A stretch of 64,000 nucleotides of DNA from Vanilla planifolia (Eukaryota; Streptophyta; Magnoliopsida; Asparagales; Orchidaceae), in contig JAIUJO010000570.1 in NCBI GenBank assembly GCA_023846275.1, forward strand, positions 1-64,000, written 5' to 3'. Positions 46,394 through 57,420 of this stretch are shown here, in pieces; position 1 is the stretch's first letter; each line of letters begins with the position of its first letter. A program made the translations under genes and the position numbers. Below the pieces are notes generated by a model, which saw only the letters and a list, made by a program, of their open reading frames with translations, had not been told where the DNA came from and searched no databases.

Positions 46394-46971
46394 GGTCTGC
46401 TAAGAAAATCAGCAACAATATTAGTAAAACCAGGAATATATTTAACATTGTAAGAAAATATTTCAAGATATAAAGCAAGACGTATGCGTCGAAGATTTTC
46501 TTCTGGATTATTTATAGTCTTTTTTTGTAAAAATTGGGCAACAGATTTATTGTCAGTTTCTATAGTAAATACTCTATGGAGTAAATATATTTTGAGGCTT
46601 TTAATGGCTAATTTTATAGCCAATAATTCTTTATCATAAGTAGCATATTTACTTTGGGATTTTGTAAATTTTCCCGAAGTATATGCTACAATCTCATTTG
46701 TATTTGTTACTAACACTCCGGACCAGAATAAATCTAAGGCATCTGTTTGTAATATAATTTGTTCATCTTCTGTTGGAAAATGAAGAATTTGCTTTTTTGT
46801 AACAAATTCTTTAATTTGTTTAATTTCTTTTTGTTCTTCTAAACTCAAAGAAATAGGGATTTTTTCTGCATTCCAACGACGAGGTTGTTCGCCGTTAATC
46901 ATTTTGTATTTGGCTTGTTTTGTTGCCAATTTATTTTGTAAGGCTTTAGTTTTGGAAGAAAGTTTAGGTAT
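46390..46971 (-). pseudogene. RNase H fragment of ORF3, copy K
   Basis: The RNase H domain is open at 46,390-46,929 (179 codons) with LQTDALDLFWSG, YATYDKELLAIKLAI, ETDNKSV and NIVADFLSR. The upstream part of ORF3 is lost at the central palindrome (46,971). Confidence 0.88.
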
Positions 46972-47117
46972 ACCAGATATTTACAACAACCATCATACAT
47001 ATACCAGACCATGAATGAAGACCCTCATACTTATATGTATGTATGAGGGTTGTTGTAAATATCTTGTATATGTATGATGGTTGTTGTAAATATCTGGTAT
47101 ACCTAAACTTTCTTCCA
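46952..47117. repeat. Palindromic centre of the inverted repeat, patchwork of viral fragments
   Basis: Arms 46,952-47,003 and 47,065-47,117 are reverse complements over ~50 nt. The inner part contains a second short palindrome (ACCCTCATAC / GTATGAGGGT near 47,020-47,050). Within it I recognise short pieces of the protease gene (codons around DIYNNPHTY, present several times in both orientations) and a ~17-nt piece spanning the ORF3/ORF4 ATGA junction (CAGACCATGAATGAAGA). This looks like repeated template switching. Confidence 0.85.
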
Positions 47118-47680
47118 AAATTAAACCCTTACAAAATAAATTGGCAACCGAACAAGCCAAATACAAAATGATTAACGGCGAACAACCTCGTCGTTGGAAT
47201 ACAGAAAAAATCCCTATTTCTTTGAGTTTAGAAGAACAAAAAGAAATTAAACAAATTAAAGAATTTGTTACAAAAAAGCAAATTCTTCATTTTCCAACAG
47301 AAGATGAACAAATTATATTACAAACAGATGCCTTAGATTTATTCTGGTCCGGAGTGTTAGTAACAAATACAAATGAGATTGTAGCATATACTTCGGGAAA
47401 ATTTACAAAACCCCAAAGTAAATATGCTACTTATGATAAAGAATTATTGGCTATAAAATTAGCCATTAAAAGCCTCAAAATATATTTACTCCATAGAGTA
47501 TTTACTATAGAAACTGACAATAAATCTGTTGCCCAATTTTTACAAAAAAAGACTATAAATAATCCAGAAGAAAATCTTCAACGCATACGTCTTGCTTTAT
47601 ATCTTGAAATATTTTCTTACAATGTTAAATATATTCTTGGTTTTACTAATATTGTTGCTGATTTTCTTAGCAGACCATGA
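47107..47680 (+). pseudogene. RNase H fragment of ORF3, copy L
   Basis: Mirror image of the copy K fragment. Open at 47,141-47,680 with the RNase H acidic residues retained. The stop overlaps ORF4 (ATGA at 47,677-47,680). The protease and RT parts are absent. Confidence 0.88.
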
Positions 47681-49130
47681 ATGAAGAAGATCTTAAATTT
47701 CTCAAAGATTGTGTAGAAAAAATGAAAAGGGCAGGAGAATTTACTGAAATTCTCCCTAAGAAAGCAAAGGCCCAAAAGGCCGAAGTGGAGACCTCTGCCC
47801 AAAACGAAAAGACAGAAACTTCTCATGCCCAACAGGCATCAAAAACCCAAAAGGTTGATTTAAAAGCCCAAACCAAACAAGGGAAAGATCAAGCTCAACC
47901 AGCTAAAGTTTTGATTAAACAGAAAATCATTTCTTATGACACACTCGAAAAAGGAAAGACGTTTGCCTCTACTGTGGCAAAAGAATGGTAAAACAAGGCT
48001 CTCAAAGAATCAGATCCAGCTTTCTTTGAGAAAATTAATGGATGCTTCCATGCTTTACAAGCTAATGATTGGCGATCAGTAAATTATTGGCTAACACAAA
48101 TTGAGAAAGGCTACTTAAGCCTAAAACAAACAATGGTCCAATAGTCCAATCAAGAAGAAAACTACAAGAAGACCCTGGAATTATTATTCTCCAGATCTAC
48201 AACAACTCAGTCTTCCTCTTTGCAAAAATTTGAACAACAGCTTTCGTGGATTGAATCACTCTCAGAACTATTCGCTAACAGCCATACTTCTGATCTGATT
48301 CATTTTCGTATTAAGGATTTCTTATCCTTATTACATCTGTTCAATATAAAGACTGAAGAAACGAGAAAATTAGAGGCTGAAGTTACTGTTCAGGAAATGC
48401 TTCAGCTATATCAGCAAAATATTTTGGACGAAGAAAAGTTACTTTTATTCTTTAAGCAACTTGAGGAAACAAACATAAAGCAATTGTTCCTCAATCAAGA
48501 AGTTTTTTATTCTACTACTGAAAGGCCTAAAATAATAGCTTGCTTTAATGAGATTCCCAAATACCAAGTCCATCTCAGAAAAGGACTAATACATGAAGTC
48601 TATATTAATACTAGACTGCCAGAAGATTATACAGGCTTTATTCCAGACATTTGCAAGAATAGCCTGAATCTTTACTCCACCAAATTCTCAACAATTTTTT
48701 TTTTCGCATATGGACTATCTGGGAAGAACGAGAGTATATCAATTTATACTCTTCAATTCAGTTATGGATGCTCGTAAGACATTCAGATACTCCACCAATA
48801 CTTGAAGAATTCAAACCAAGCTTATTCAATGAAGAAGAAGCTCGATGGTATGCTGCTACAGACTTTTTTCAGAAGTTAGATTTCAATTCTAAATATCTAG
48901 CCAAACAAATTCATTGTGGGAAAACAGTCAGTTTCCTAGACACTTTAGCCAACGAGGCTGAAGATTTAGCTTAGAAAGGAAAGAAAATACAAATGTTTCT
49001 GAGAAAGATTAAATTGGGAAAAATAGGACAAGCAGCTAAAGAAGAATTCTTTGCTACTCGCATGGAATACAATTCAGAAAACAATGAATTCGATGAAGAA
49101 ACAATGGAAGCTTTGGCCCTCACAGATTGA
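47677..49130 (+). pseudogene. ORF4, copy L
   Basis: 1,454 nt from ATG to TGA, the reference span for this gene (~484 codons). N-terminal 104 codons end at TAT to TAA (47,989). Further changes are a CAG to TAG near 48,142, a T-run expansion and frameshift near 48,700, and a CAG to TAG near 48,972. Open pieces are 48,220-48,777 and 48,768-48,974. Unknown function, transactivator position. Confidence 0.87.
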
Positions 49131-49308
49131 AGCATGGTGGGACCATAAAAAATCACTTTACAAACACTTTTCAACACCTTCAGAAGCATTCAAAAAAATT
49201 TTTCAGCTACAGCAAAGCCCAATAAATGAAGTACGATCTATAGTGAACAGTAACAGTGTACAATCTACAGTGAACAGTGTACGATCTACAGTGAACAGTT
49301 TGCGATGA
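49051..49308 (+). CDS. Conserved frame overlapping the ORF4 end (copy L)
   Basis: An 85-codon frame starts inside ORF4, passes its stop and continues into the promoter repeats. It includes KKQWKLWPSQ, AWWDHKKSLY and two to three VRSTVNS-like heptads encoded by the 21-nt repeat. See the copy B entry (2,066-2,335). Candidate frameshift extension of ORF4; unproven. Confidence 0.35.
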   Translation: MLLAWNTIQKTMNSMKKQWKLWPSQIEAWWDHKKSLYKHFSTPSEAFKKIFQLQQSPINEVRSIVNSNSVQSTVNSVRSTVNSLR

Positions 49309-49617
49309 ACAGTAAACAGTGTACGATGAACAGTGAATGCAACAGTGCTGAGCAATTATCAGAAGCAATATCTACAGGAAATGGTCCTTTCTTTTACTTC
49401 TAACTGAAGCAAGCCTGGTCTAAAAATTTAGACACTCTCTAGAGCAAAAAAAAAATAGAAGAATTCCAACTTTCCTTCTTTCTGCTTTCTGCTTTCTTCT
49501 TTCTATCTCCACTGTGCTCTCTTTTTCTTCCCTCCACTATTGTAAACCTCCACTCTTGTAAATTACTTTTGAGTGTTTTTGTATAAAGCTACTAAGCTTG
49601 GTGTGCCGCTGTAAAAC
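49131..49617 (+). promoter_or_regulatory. Viral promoter region, copy L (TATA box mutated)
   Basis: Repeat field at ~49,225-49,345 with about five units of core ACAGTGAACAGT. The TATA position (~49,419-49,428) reads CTAAAAATTTAG instead of CTATAAATTTAG, so the box is lost. The pyrimidine-rich stretch, a TTTTGTATAAAG motif (~49,576-49,587) and spacing to the PBS are retained. Confidence 0.7.
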
Positions 49618-49630
49618 TGGTACCAGAGCC
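49618..49630 (+). other. tRNA-Met primer-binding site, copy L (one mismatch)
   Basis: TGGTACCAGAGCC: one T to C change from the perfect site in H and I, followed by TTGTGCTCAC as in other copies. Confidence 0.85.
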
Positions 49631-49860
49631 TTGTGCTCACATTATACTGTAAGTTTTTTTTTATGAAATAAACTTTATGTTTGCTCCTTAATTTATGTTT
49701 GAGTAAGCTTTTGTTTACGTTTTCTTATTAAAAGATTTGTTTGTACAAAGAGTTAGTTTGTTTTAAGATTCTTCTTCTTGTTTGTATTATCTTTCTTTAC
49801 GCTATGGAGTAGGAAACGAATCATAGCTGTGCTCCTATTTTATGTAGCAGTCTACTAGGG
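49631..49860 (+). other. 5' leader, copy L
   Basis: ~230-nt non-coding leader between PBS and ORF1. It contains GAAATAAAC near 49,666 and a TGTAAGT motif near 49,650 resembling a 5' splice site; use of either is unproven. Confidence 0.7.
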
Positions 49861-50295
49861 ATGGTGGTCTTTGTAAGAATCCCTAACTTCCCCCAGAAAG
49901 CCACGGGAACCTTGCGGTTTTTGAAGGGTAGATGTAGCCGTAAAATGGTGGGTCAAAATAAAAATATAATACAAAAGAAGGGCAAGCCTCTTAAAAAATC
50001 AAAACTCATCTTACAAACTTATCTATTACTAAGAAAACATAAACTTCTACTCAAAATAAAAAACATACTGATTCTTGATAACACTTACAAGTGTCAGATT
50101 ACTGAAAACATCCAGGATTATGAACATATAATCCACATACCAACCACAGTTAGAAATGACCCTACCATAGTAGGAATATTGAATTTCATCGTTGATCTAT
50201 TAAAAGAGATCAAAGATAAAATTCAGAATCTAGAACACAAACATAATAATATATCTAAGTTCTATTATGTTGGAACAAAACTAACCAAACAATAA
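49861..50295 (+). CDS. ORF1, copy L, intact 144-aa viral protein of unknown function
   Basis: Fully open, with the start MVVFVRIPNFPQKATG conserved in all copies. Basic N-terminal half (KKGKPLKKSKLILQTYLLLRK), hydrophobic/amphipathic IVGILNFIVDLLKEIKDK near residues 100-120, tail FYYVGTKLTKQ. The stop overlaps the ORF2 ATG (TAATG). Close relative of copy J, but J has a premature stop. No domain recognised. Confidence 0.75.
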   Translation: MVVFVRIPNFPQKATGTLRFLKGRCSRKMVGQNKNIIQKKGKPLKKSKLILQTYLLLRKHKLLLKIKNILILDNTYKCQITENIQDYEHIIHIPTTVRNDPTIVGILNFIVDLLKEIKDKIQNLEHKHNNISKFYYVGTKLTKQ

Positions 50296-52965
50296 TGGTT
50301 AAATTACAATCCACAGACTTTATTATGGATTAACAAAAATTAGATAAATCGTTTTACTTGGAGTTCTTAGAACTTCAACAAAAAGAACTCACTGGAGAAA
50401 TTACTAGTGAAAAACTTTATAACTTCTATAAACAAAATCATGAAGTTATAGATTTTTATAGAAACCAATCAGAAAATGATTATAACATTAGGATGGAAAG
50501 AGGAGAAAGTAGTAGAAGTACTCTCTATCTCCCTGGTCCTCATGGTTATAGTCCACAAACACCTTCACCCGAAGTGAACATGCAAGAATCTCAAGGAGAT
50601 AATATGGAACAAGTTCATACTACTCCTTCATATTCATCCATGTTAAATTATGGTAAACGCTCAGATTGGCGTACATACCATAAAAATAAAAATCGTCACT
50701 TAGTAGAAAAGAGAGACTCCTCTACTTGGGGACTCACTTTAAGCATAGATGCTATACCATATAAAAGAGTTAAAGACTATTGTATAGAATGGACTCAAAA
50801 AATAAAAAGAACTATATTTATGCTCCCTCCTACTATGAATGTTTCAGAATATATACAATTCGCTACATCATACTGGGAAGGAAATTCCCTATCTTGGTTA
50901 ACAAATTTCGAAAGAAATAATAAAGACGAATGTCAAAAAATCTTACAACAAACAGATAAACAAACTGCAATAGAAATGCTGGTTTCACTACTAGTTACTG
51001 ATTTTATTGGATCAGAATGGAGTGAAAACCTAAACTATGAAGAAAAACTTCATAAAATGAAATTATGTGACATATGCATGTTAGATGAATTTGTTTCTAC
51101 ATACATAGGATATATTTATCATCTAAATGAAACTCCTCAACAAGAGTTTTGGATACAAGGGTTTTTTTCTAAAATACCCTTTCCTTGGAACAATATAATA
51201 TCTACAAAATACAAAGAGTTGTTAACATCTAGAGGAACTCTTAGACAACACAACACAGGAATGCTTAGAAACGCATGTGCAGAATCTATGGAAAAGATCT
51301 ACGAAAATACTTCTGCTCAAAAAGGAAATGAGTAGAAACTTAAAATCTTCTAAAATAGGTTACAACTGTTGCTCAAAATTTTCAGAAGATTTAAATTATA
51401 TTTATGGTTGTCCACCCGTTTATGATTGGAGGACATATGCTTTTAAAACTTATAAAAAGAAACGAAGTCCAAGATATAAAATTTCTAAAAGAAAATGGAA
51501 ACCCGAATTTAGAAAAGAACAAAGGTTTAGGAAAAAGAAGTTTATCAAAAAATATAATAAAAAGAAAGGTAAAAAACATTGTAGATGTTTTAAATGTAAC
51601 AAAGAGGGACATTATGCAAATGAATGCCCAGTGAACATCAAAAGAGTTATTATTCCTAATATAGAGGAATACTCCATCAACATTAGAACAATTGATGAAA
51701 TTTCTGATGACAATTCTGTCTATGAAATTACATCTTATTACGACTCCACAGAGTCTGAATCTGACTCCACAGAGTCTGAATCTGACTCCACAGAGTCTGA
51801 ATCGGAACAACCTTTAGATAAACCATTAAAAGATTTTGACAAACTAAAAATAAATATGATTACAATAAACAAAACATTGACACAAATAAAGGTTATTCCT
51901 TTATTACCGTCTCTAAAACTTCCCAAAAAGGAAAAAATATCCTCACCAGGATATACAATCTACATGGGAAAAATTCTTAGACTTAAGCGTTATCGAACTA
52001 CAGAGATAACATTAGATATAATCATTTTAATACCATTTGGATACTATGGGATACTACATAATATCCCATATCATGCCAAGGAAAATATCTTCATCACTCA
52101 TGGGATAACTGAACCCATGACATATCAAGCACCAACAATCTTGATTAAAAATACCAGTCTGGAAGATTGGGATTATTTAATCAGACCAAACGATGCTATC
52201 GGAACACTAGTTATCCATAAATATGAAGATTTTCCCATCATCACATTTGAAACAGCCACAGATGATTCAGAGAATTCCGAAAAATATTGAGAATTTCGGG
52301 TCAATATGAATACACTTACTTCTGAGGAAATAAATACAACAGACCTACATGATAGTGTAGGAGAACAATTTGAAATCACGGATGAAGACTTAGAAAAACT
52401 AAAAGAGGCAATACCTCATGGAGAAAAGAATGAGATTTATAAAGCCCCTTCTTTTAAATCTCGCTTTCTCAATAAACACACTTATATTTTTGAGCGTATG
52501 CAAGGAAATATAGAATTAAAAGGTGATGATGATTTAACATCCATCAGTCTTCTTAAAAAAAGCAAAATAGAAAAGCTGAAAAGAAAATACCCAAAAATGA
52601 AATACCTACACATAGGTATGATCCAATTAAAAATAACTGCTCTATTTCGTAGTGGAATAGATACACCAATAATAATCGTTTGTATGGACGAACGAATCAT
52701 TAATAAACCACTTAGTAGCATAATTGGAGGAGCCAAATCCAATCTTGCTAATAGATTATTTGGAATAAATATTCACCCTGATTTTTGTATAAGTCTAGAT
52801 GACCAAAATATTGAAAAGACTTGTACATTATCAATAAGCCTAAAAGGAATACAATTACTACCTGGATAAAAAATCCTAGGTATAGAATGGGAACACTGCA
52901 TTGCTCTAAATGATACTTCCACATTTAGATCCATCACCCCAAATAATTTTGTAAAATTATTCAAT
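50295..52965 (+). pseudogene. ORF2, copy L (truncated by satellite; mosaic)
   Basis: Coat protein with TTA to TAA at codon ~13 (50,330), then open at 50,358-51,335. An extra A near 51,325 shifts the frame as in H. Zinc knuckle ~51,588-51,629, three DSTESES repeats (~51,741-51,803), dUTPase-like domain (~51,915-52,235), CGA to TGA at 52,288 (shared with H). Movement protein open at 52,306-52,869 up to TCA to TAA, and cut at 52,965. The coat-to-dUTPase part is H-like while the flanks resemble J/K. Confidence 0.9.
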
Positions 52966-53921
52966 TAGCAAGATTTTTCACTACTTCTTGTTCCTCAGCC
53001 TCTTCTTCTACTTCCTCCACTTCTTCTTCTTCTTCATATTCTTCTTCTTCTTTTCTTTGTCCAATTCTTCTTCCATATTTTGTCTTCCACTTCAACTCCT
53101 TCATTTTCTACCTCCTTTTCTTCAACTACTACTTCAACTTCTTCTTCTACATCTTCTCCTTCTTCTTTATCTTCTTCTTCTTCATTATCCTCATCTTCCT
53201 CTTCTTCTTCCTTTTCTTTTTCTTCTACTTCATCATCTTCTTAATCTTCTTCCCCTTCATACTCTACTTCTTCCTCCTCTTCTTTCTCGACTTCTTCTGC
53301 TTCTTCCTCTTCTTCTTCTTCTGATTCTTCTTCTTCTTCTATTACTACAATTTTCTCTTCTCTTTCTGCTTTTTCATCTTCATCATCTTCTTCTTCTTCT
53401 TGTTCTCCTTCTTCTTCTTCTTGTTCTTCTTCCTCTTCTTTATGTTCTTCATCTCCTCTATCTTCTCCTTCTGCTTCTTCTTCTTCCTATTCTTCATCTT
53501 CTTCTTGTTCTACTACTCCTTCACCTTCTTCTCCTCCTTCTTCTTCTTCGTCTTCTTCTTCTTCTTCTTCTTCTTCGTCTTTTTCATGTTCTTCTTTTCC
53601 TTTCTACAAAATCTTCTTCTACTTCCTCCTCTTCTTCTTATTCAAATTCTTCTTCTTTTCTTCGACCAATTCTCCATCGTCATTTTGTCTTCCTCGTCAT
53701 CTCCTTAATTTTCCTCCTCTTCTTTTTCAACTACTACTTCATCTTCCTCTTTTGCTTCTTCTCCTTCCTCTTTATCTTCTTCTTCTTCCTCATCATCATC
53801 ATCATTTTCCTATTCTTCTTCCTTTTCTTTTTCTTTTTCTTTTTCTTCATCTTCTTCATCTTCTTCCACTTTTTCTTCTTTTTCTTCTTCTTCTTCCTCA
53901 TCCTCTCCTTTCTTGACTTCT

Positions 53922-53953
<32 letters not shown>

Positions 53954-54373
53954 TTCTTGTCCTTCTTCACCTTCTTCTTGTTCATCATCTTCTCAATCTT
54001 CTTCATCTCCTCTATCCTCTCCTTCTTCTTCTTCTTCTTCTTCTTTGATTCCTTCACCACGTTATCCTTCTTCTTCTTCTTCTTCTGCTTCTACTTCTAC
54101 TTGTTCTTCTTCTTGTTCTTCCTTTTCTCCTCCTTCAACCTCTTCTTCTTCTCCATCTTTTCCTTCTTCTTCTTCTTCTTCTTCTTCTTCTCCTTCTTCT
54201 TTTTCTTCTTCTTCCACTTCTTCATCTTCTTCCTCTTCCTCTTGTTCTCCTTCTCTTTCTTCTTATTCTTGTTCTTCTCCTTTCGCTTCTTCATCATCAT
54301 CATGTTCTTCTTCTTCCTCTTCATCAAATTCTTCTTCTTCCTCTTCATCAAATTCTTCTTCTTCTTGTTCTTC

Positions 54374-54404
<31 letters not shown>

Positions 54405-54499
54405 GCCCTTCTTCTTCTTCTTCTTCTTCCCCCTTCTCCTCTTCTCCTTCTTTTTCTTCCTCATTTTCTTCTTCTTCCTCTTCTTCCTCTTCTACTTCA

Positions 54500-54530
<31 letters not shown>

Positions 54531-55306
54531 CTTCTTCTTCTTCATCTTCTTCTTCTTATTATTATTGCTTCACTTGTACTTCTACTTCTTTTACTTCTTC
54601 TTTTTGCTCCTCTTCTTCTTCCTCTTCTTCTTCTTCCTTTTCCTCTTTCTTTTCTTTTTTATCTTCCTCTTCTTCTTCTTTTTATTTCTCTATTTCTTCT
54701 TTTGCTCTTCTTCTTCCACTTCTTCTTTTGCTTCTTCTTATCCTTCTACTTCTTTTTCTTCTTCTTTTTCTTCTTCTACAACTACTATTACTACTATTAC
54801 TACTTTTTCTTCTACTTCTTCCTCTTCTTTCTCTTTTTCATCATCTTTTGCTTCTTCTTTTTCTTCTTCTTCTTCTTCTTCTTCTTCTACATCTTCCCCT
54901 TCTTCTACCTCTTCCTCTTCCTCTTTTCATTGTCTTCTAGTACTTCTAGTTCATCTTCTAGTTCTCATTCTTCTTCTTCTTCTTCTTCTTCTTTATCCTC
55001 TTCCTTTTCTTCTACTTTGAATTCTTTTTCTACATCTTCTTCTTCATCCTCTTCTATATCTTCCTTTTCATATTGCCCTTCCTCTTCTTCTTCTTTTTCT
55101 TATTATTATTATTGTTGTTATTATCATTATTATTCTTTTTCTTCTACCTTTTCTTTGTCTTCTTCCTCTTCTTCTTCCTCTAATTCTTCTTCTTATTCTA
55201 CTTCCTCTTCATCTTCTTCTTCTTCTTTATCTTCTTCTTCTTTATCTTCTTCTTTTGCCTCTACTACTACTTCTTCTTCTTACTCTTTTACTAATGCTTC
55301 TTCTTC

Positions 55307-55338
<32 letters not shown>

Positions 55339-55627
55339 CTTTTACTTATTCTTCCACCTCTTACTCCTCTTCTTCTTCCTCCTCTTCTTCTTCCTTTACT
55401 TCTTTCTTTTCTCCTTCATCTTCCACTTCTTCTGCCTTTTCTTCCTCTTCTTCTTCCTCTTCCAATTTTTTTTCTTCCACTTTTTCGTCTTCTTCCTCTT
55501 CTTCTTCTTCTTGTATTTCTTCTTTTTCTTGTTCTTCTTGTTCTTCTTCTTCTATTACAACTACTGCAACTTTTCCTCCTCTTCTTCTTCAAAAACTTCT
55601 TCTTCCTATTCTTCTTCCATTTCTTTA

Positions 55628-55659
<32 letters not shown>

Positions 55660-57049
55660 TTCTTCTTCTACTTCTTCTTCTTCTTCTTCTTTTTCTTCTT
55701 CCTCCTTCGCTTCCAATTCTTCTTCCTCTCCTTCTTCCTCTTCTTCTTGTTCTTCTTCTTGTTCTTTTTCTACTTCTTCTACTTCTTCTTCTTCTTCTTA
55801 TTCTGCTTCTTCTAGTACTACAACAACTACAACCACTACTTCTCTTTCTATTTCTACTTCTTTTTCAATTTCCTCTGCTTCCTTTTCTTCTTCTTTCCCT
55901 TCTTCTTCCTCTGTTTTTTCTTTTCCTTCTTCTTCCTCTTCAGCTTCTTCTTCCTCTTTTCTCCTTCATCTTCCACATCTCATTCCTTTTCTACTTCTTC
56001 TTCTTCTTCTTCTTCTCCTTCTTCTTCTTTATTCTCCTTCTTCTTCCTCTTCTTATATTTTTTGCTTCTTCTTCTTCTTCTCCTTCTTTTGCTTTTTATT
56101 CTTGAACACCATCTTCTATCTTCTTCTTTTTCTTCATCTTCTTCTTCTTCGTATTTTTCTTCTTCTTCTTCTTCTTCCTCTTCTTGTTTTTCTTCTTCTT
56201 CTACTTCTTCTTCTTCTTCTACTTCTTCTTCTTCTTCTTCTTCTTGTTCTTCTTCTTCTGCTTGCACTTCTTCATCTTCTTCTCCTCCTTCTCCTTTTAC
56301 TCTTTATCTTGTTATTCTTCTTCTTCTTCTTCTCTTTCTCCTTTTACTCTTTTTTTTTCCTCTTCACCTTCCTGTACTTCATTTTCTTCTTCTTCTTCAT
56401 CATCATCATCTTTTTCTTCTTCTTCTTCTTCTTCTTCTTGTTCCTCTTTTACTTCTCTGTCTTCTTCTACACTTTCTTCTTCTTCTCCTTCATCTTCTTC
56501 TTCTTCTTCTCTTTTCTCTTCTTCTTCTTCTACTTCTTCTTCTTTCTTCTTCTTCTTCTCTTTCTTCTTATTCTCATTCTTCTTCTTTTATTGCTCCTTC
56601 TTCATCATCTTTTTCTTCTCCTTCTTCTTCTTCTTCTTCTTCTCCTTCTTCTTGTTGTTCTTTTTTTTCAACTTCAAATTCTTCTTTGACATCTTCTTCT
56701 ACTTTGTCTTCTTCCTCCACTTCTTCAAAAACTTCTTCTTCCATTTCTTTATCTTCTTCCTCTTCTTCTTCTTCTTTTTCTTCTTTTCTACTTCTACTTC
56801 TTTTTCTTCTTCTTCTTCTTATTCTACTTCTACTACTACGATGACTAAAACCACTGCTTCTTCTCTTTCTATTTCTACTTCTTTTTGTACCTCTTCATCT
56901 TTCTCTTCTTCTTCTTTCCCTTCTTCTTCCTTTATTTCTTCTTCTTCTCCTTCTTCTTCCTCCTCAGCATCTTCTACCTCTTATTCTTCCTCATTTCACC
57001 TTCTTCTTCCACTTCTTATTCTATTTCTACTTCTTTTTCTTCTTCTTCT

Positions 57050-57389
57050 TCTTCTTTTCTTCTCCATCTTCTTCCACTTCTTGTTTTTTTCTTCTTTCTC
57101 TTTCTTCTTCTACACTTTTTTCTTCATCTTCTCCCTCTTCAACTTCTTTTTCCTCTTCTTCTGCTTCTTCTTCAACTTCTACTTCTTCTTCTTCTTCTTT
57201 TTATGTTCTTCTTTCATCTATTACTCTTTCTTCTTCTTCTTCTTCTTCTTCGACTTGTTCTCTTCATCATCATCTTCTTTTTCTTCGTCTTAATCTTCTT
57301 CTTCTCTTTCTCTTCTTCTTCTTCTTCATCTTCTTCTCTTTCCTCTTCTTATTTATCTTCCTCTCCTCCTTAACCTTCCTTCATTTCTC

Positions 57390-57420
<31 letters not shown>

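Larger units (their letters stand above)
1..52965. mobile_element. Endogenous caulimovirid (pararetrovirus) cluster, copies A-L
   Basis: The region is made of repeated, rearranged pieces of one ~7.6-kb viral genome. Family hallmarks seen: coat-protein zinc knuckle CFKCNKEGHYANEC, a 30K movement-protein block with HIGMIQLKITALFRSGID, protease VDTGAEASLL, reverse transcriptase YIDDILVFS, RNase H, and a PBS for initiator tRNA-Met. There are no LTRs and no integrase. Where one copy follows another head to tail (C-B-A and K-J-I-H in sense order), ORF4 of one is separated from ORF1 of the next by a single promoter-leader region. This is the arrangement expected from concatemers of a circular genome. 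Copies D, E, F, G and L are inverted or truncated relative to neighbours. The genus-level comparison to Cavemovirus/Solendovirus rests on gene order recalled from memory. Confidence 0.95.
41160..52965. repeat. Giant inverted repeat, ~5.8-kb arms (41,160-46,971 and 47,107-52,965)
   Basis: The left arm (parts of J plus K, minus) and the right arm (L, plus) contain the same genes in mirror order: RNase H, ORF4, promoter, PBS, ORF1 and ORF2 to the same point in the movement protein. Diagnostic residues are shared at both ends: DALDLFWSG, FLKDCVEKM, KGKPLKKSK, and DDQNIEK in the movement protein. The arms differ in the coat-to-dUTPase part, where L resembles copy H. The spacer (46,972-47,106) is itself palindromic. 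The right arm ends where the satellite begins. Confidence 0.85.

Noticed and set aside
1-52965. Ty3/Gypsy LTR retrotransposon
   Set aside because: No LTRs, no integrase, a 30K movement protein and a caulimovirid zinc knuckle are present, and copies are joined through a single intergenic region.
52988-56105. Very long open frames (650 and 730 codons) and others through 64,000
   Set aside because: They are readings of the TTC/CTT satellite: only Ser, Phe, Leu runs (Lys/Glu/Arg on the other strand), with several frames open at once and no gene-like composition.
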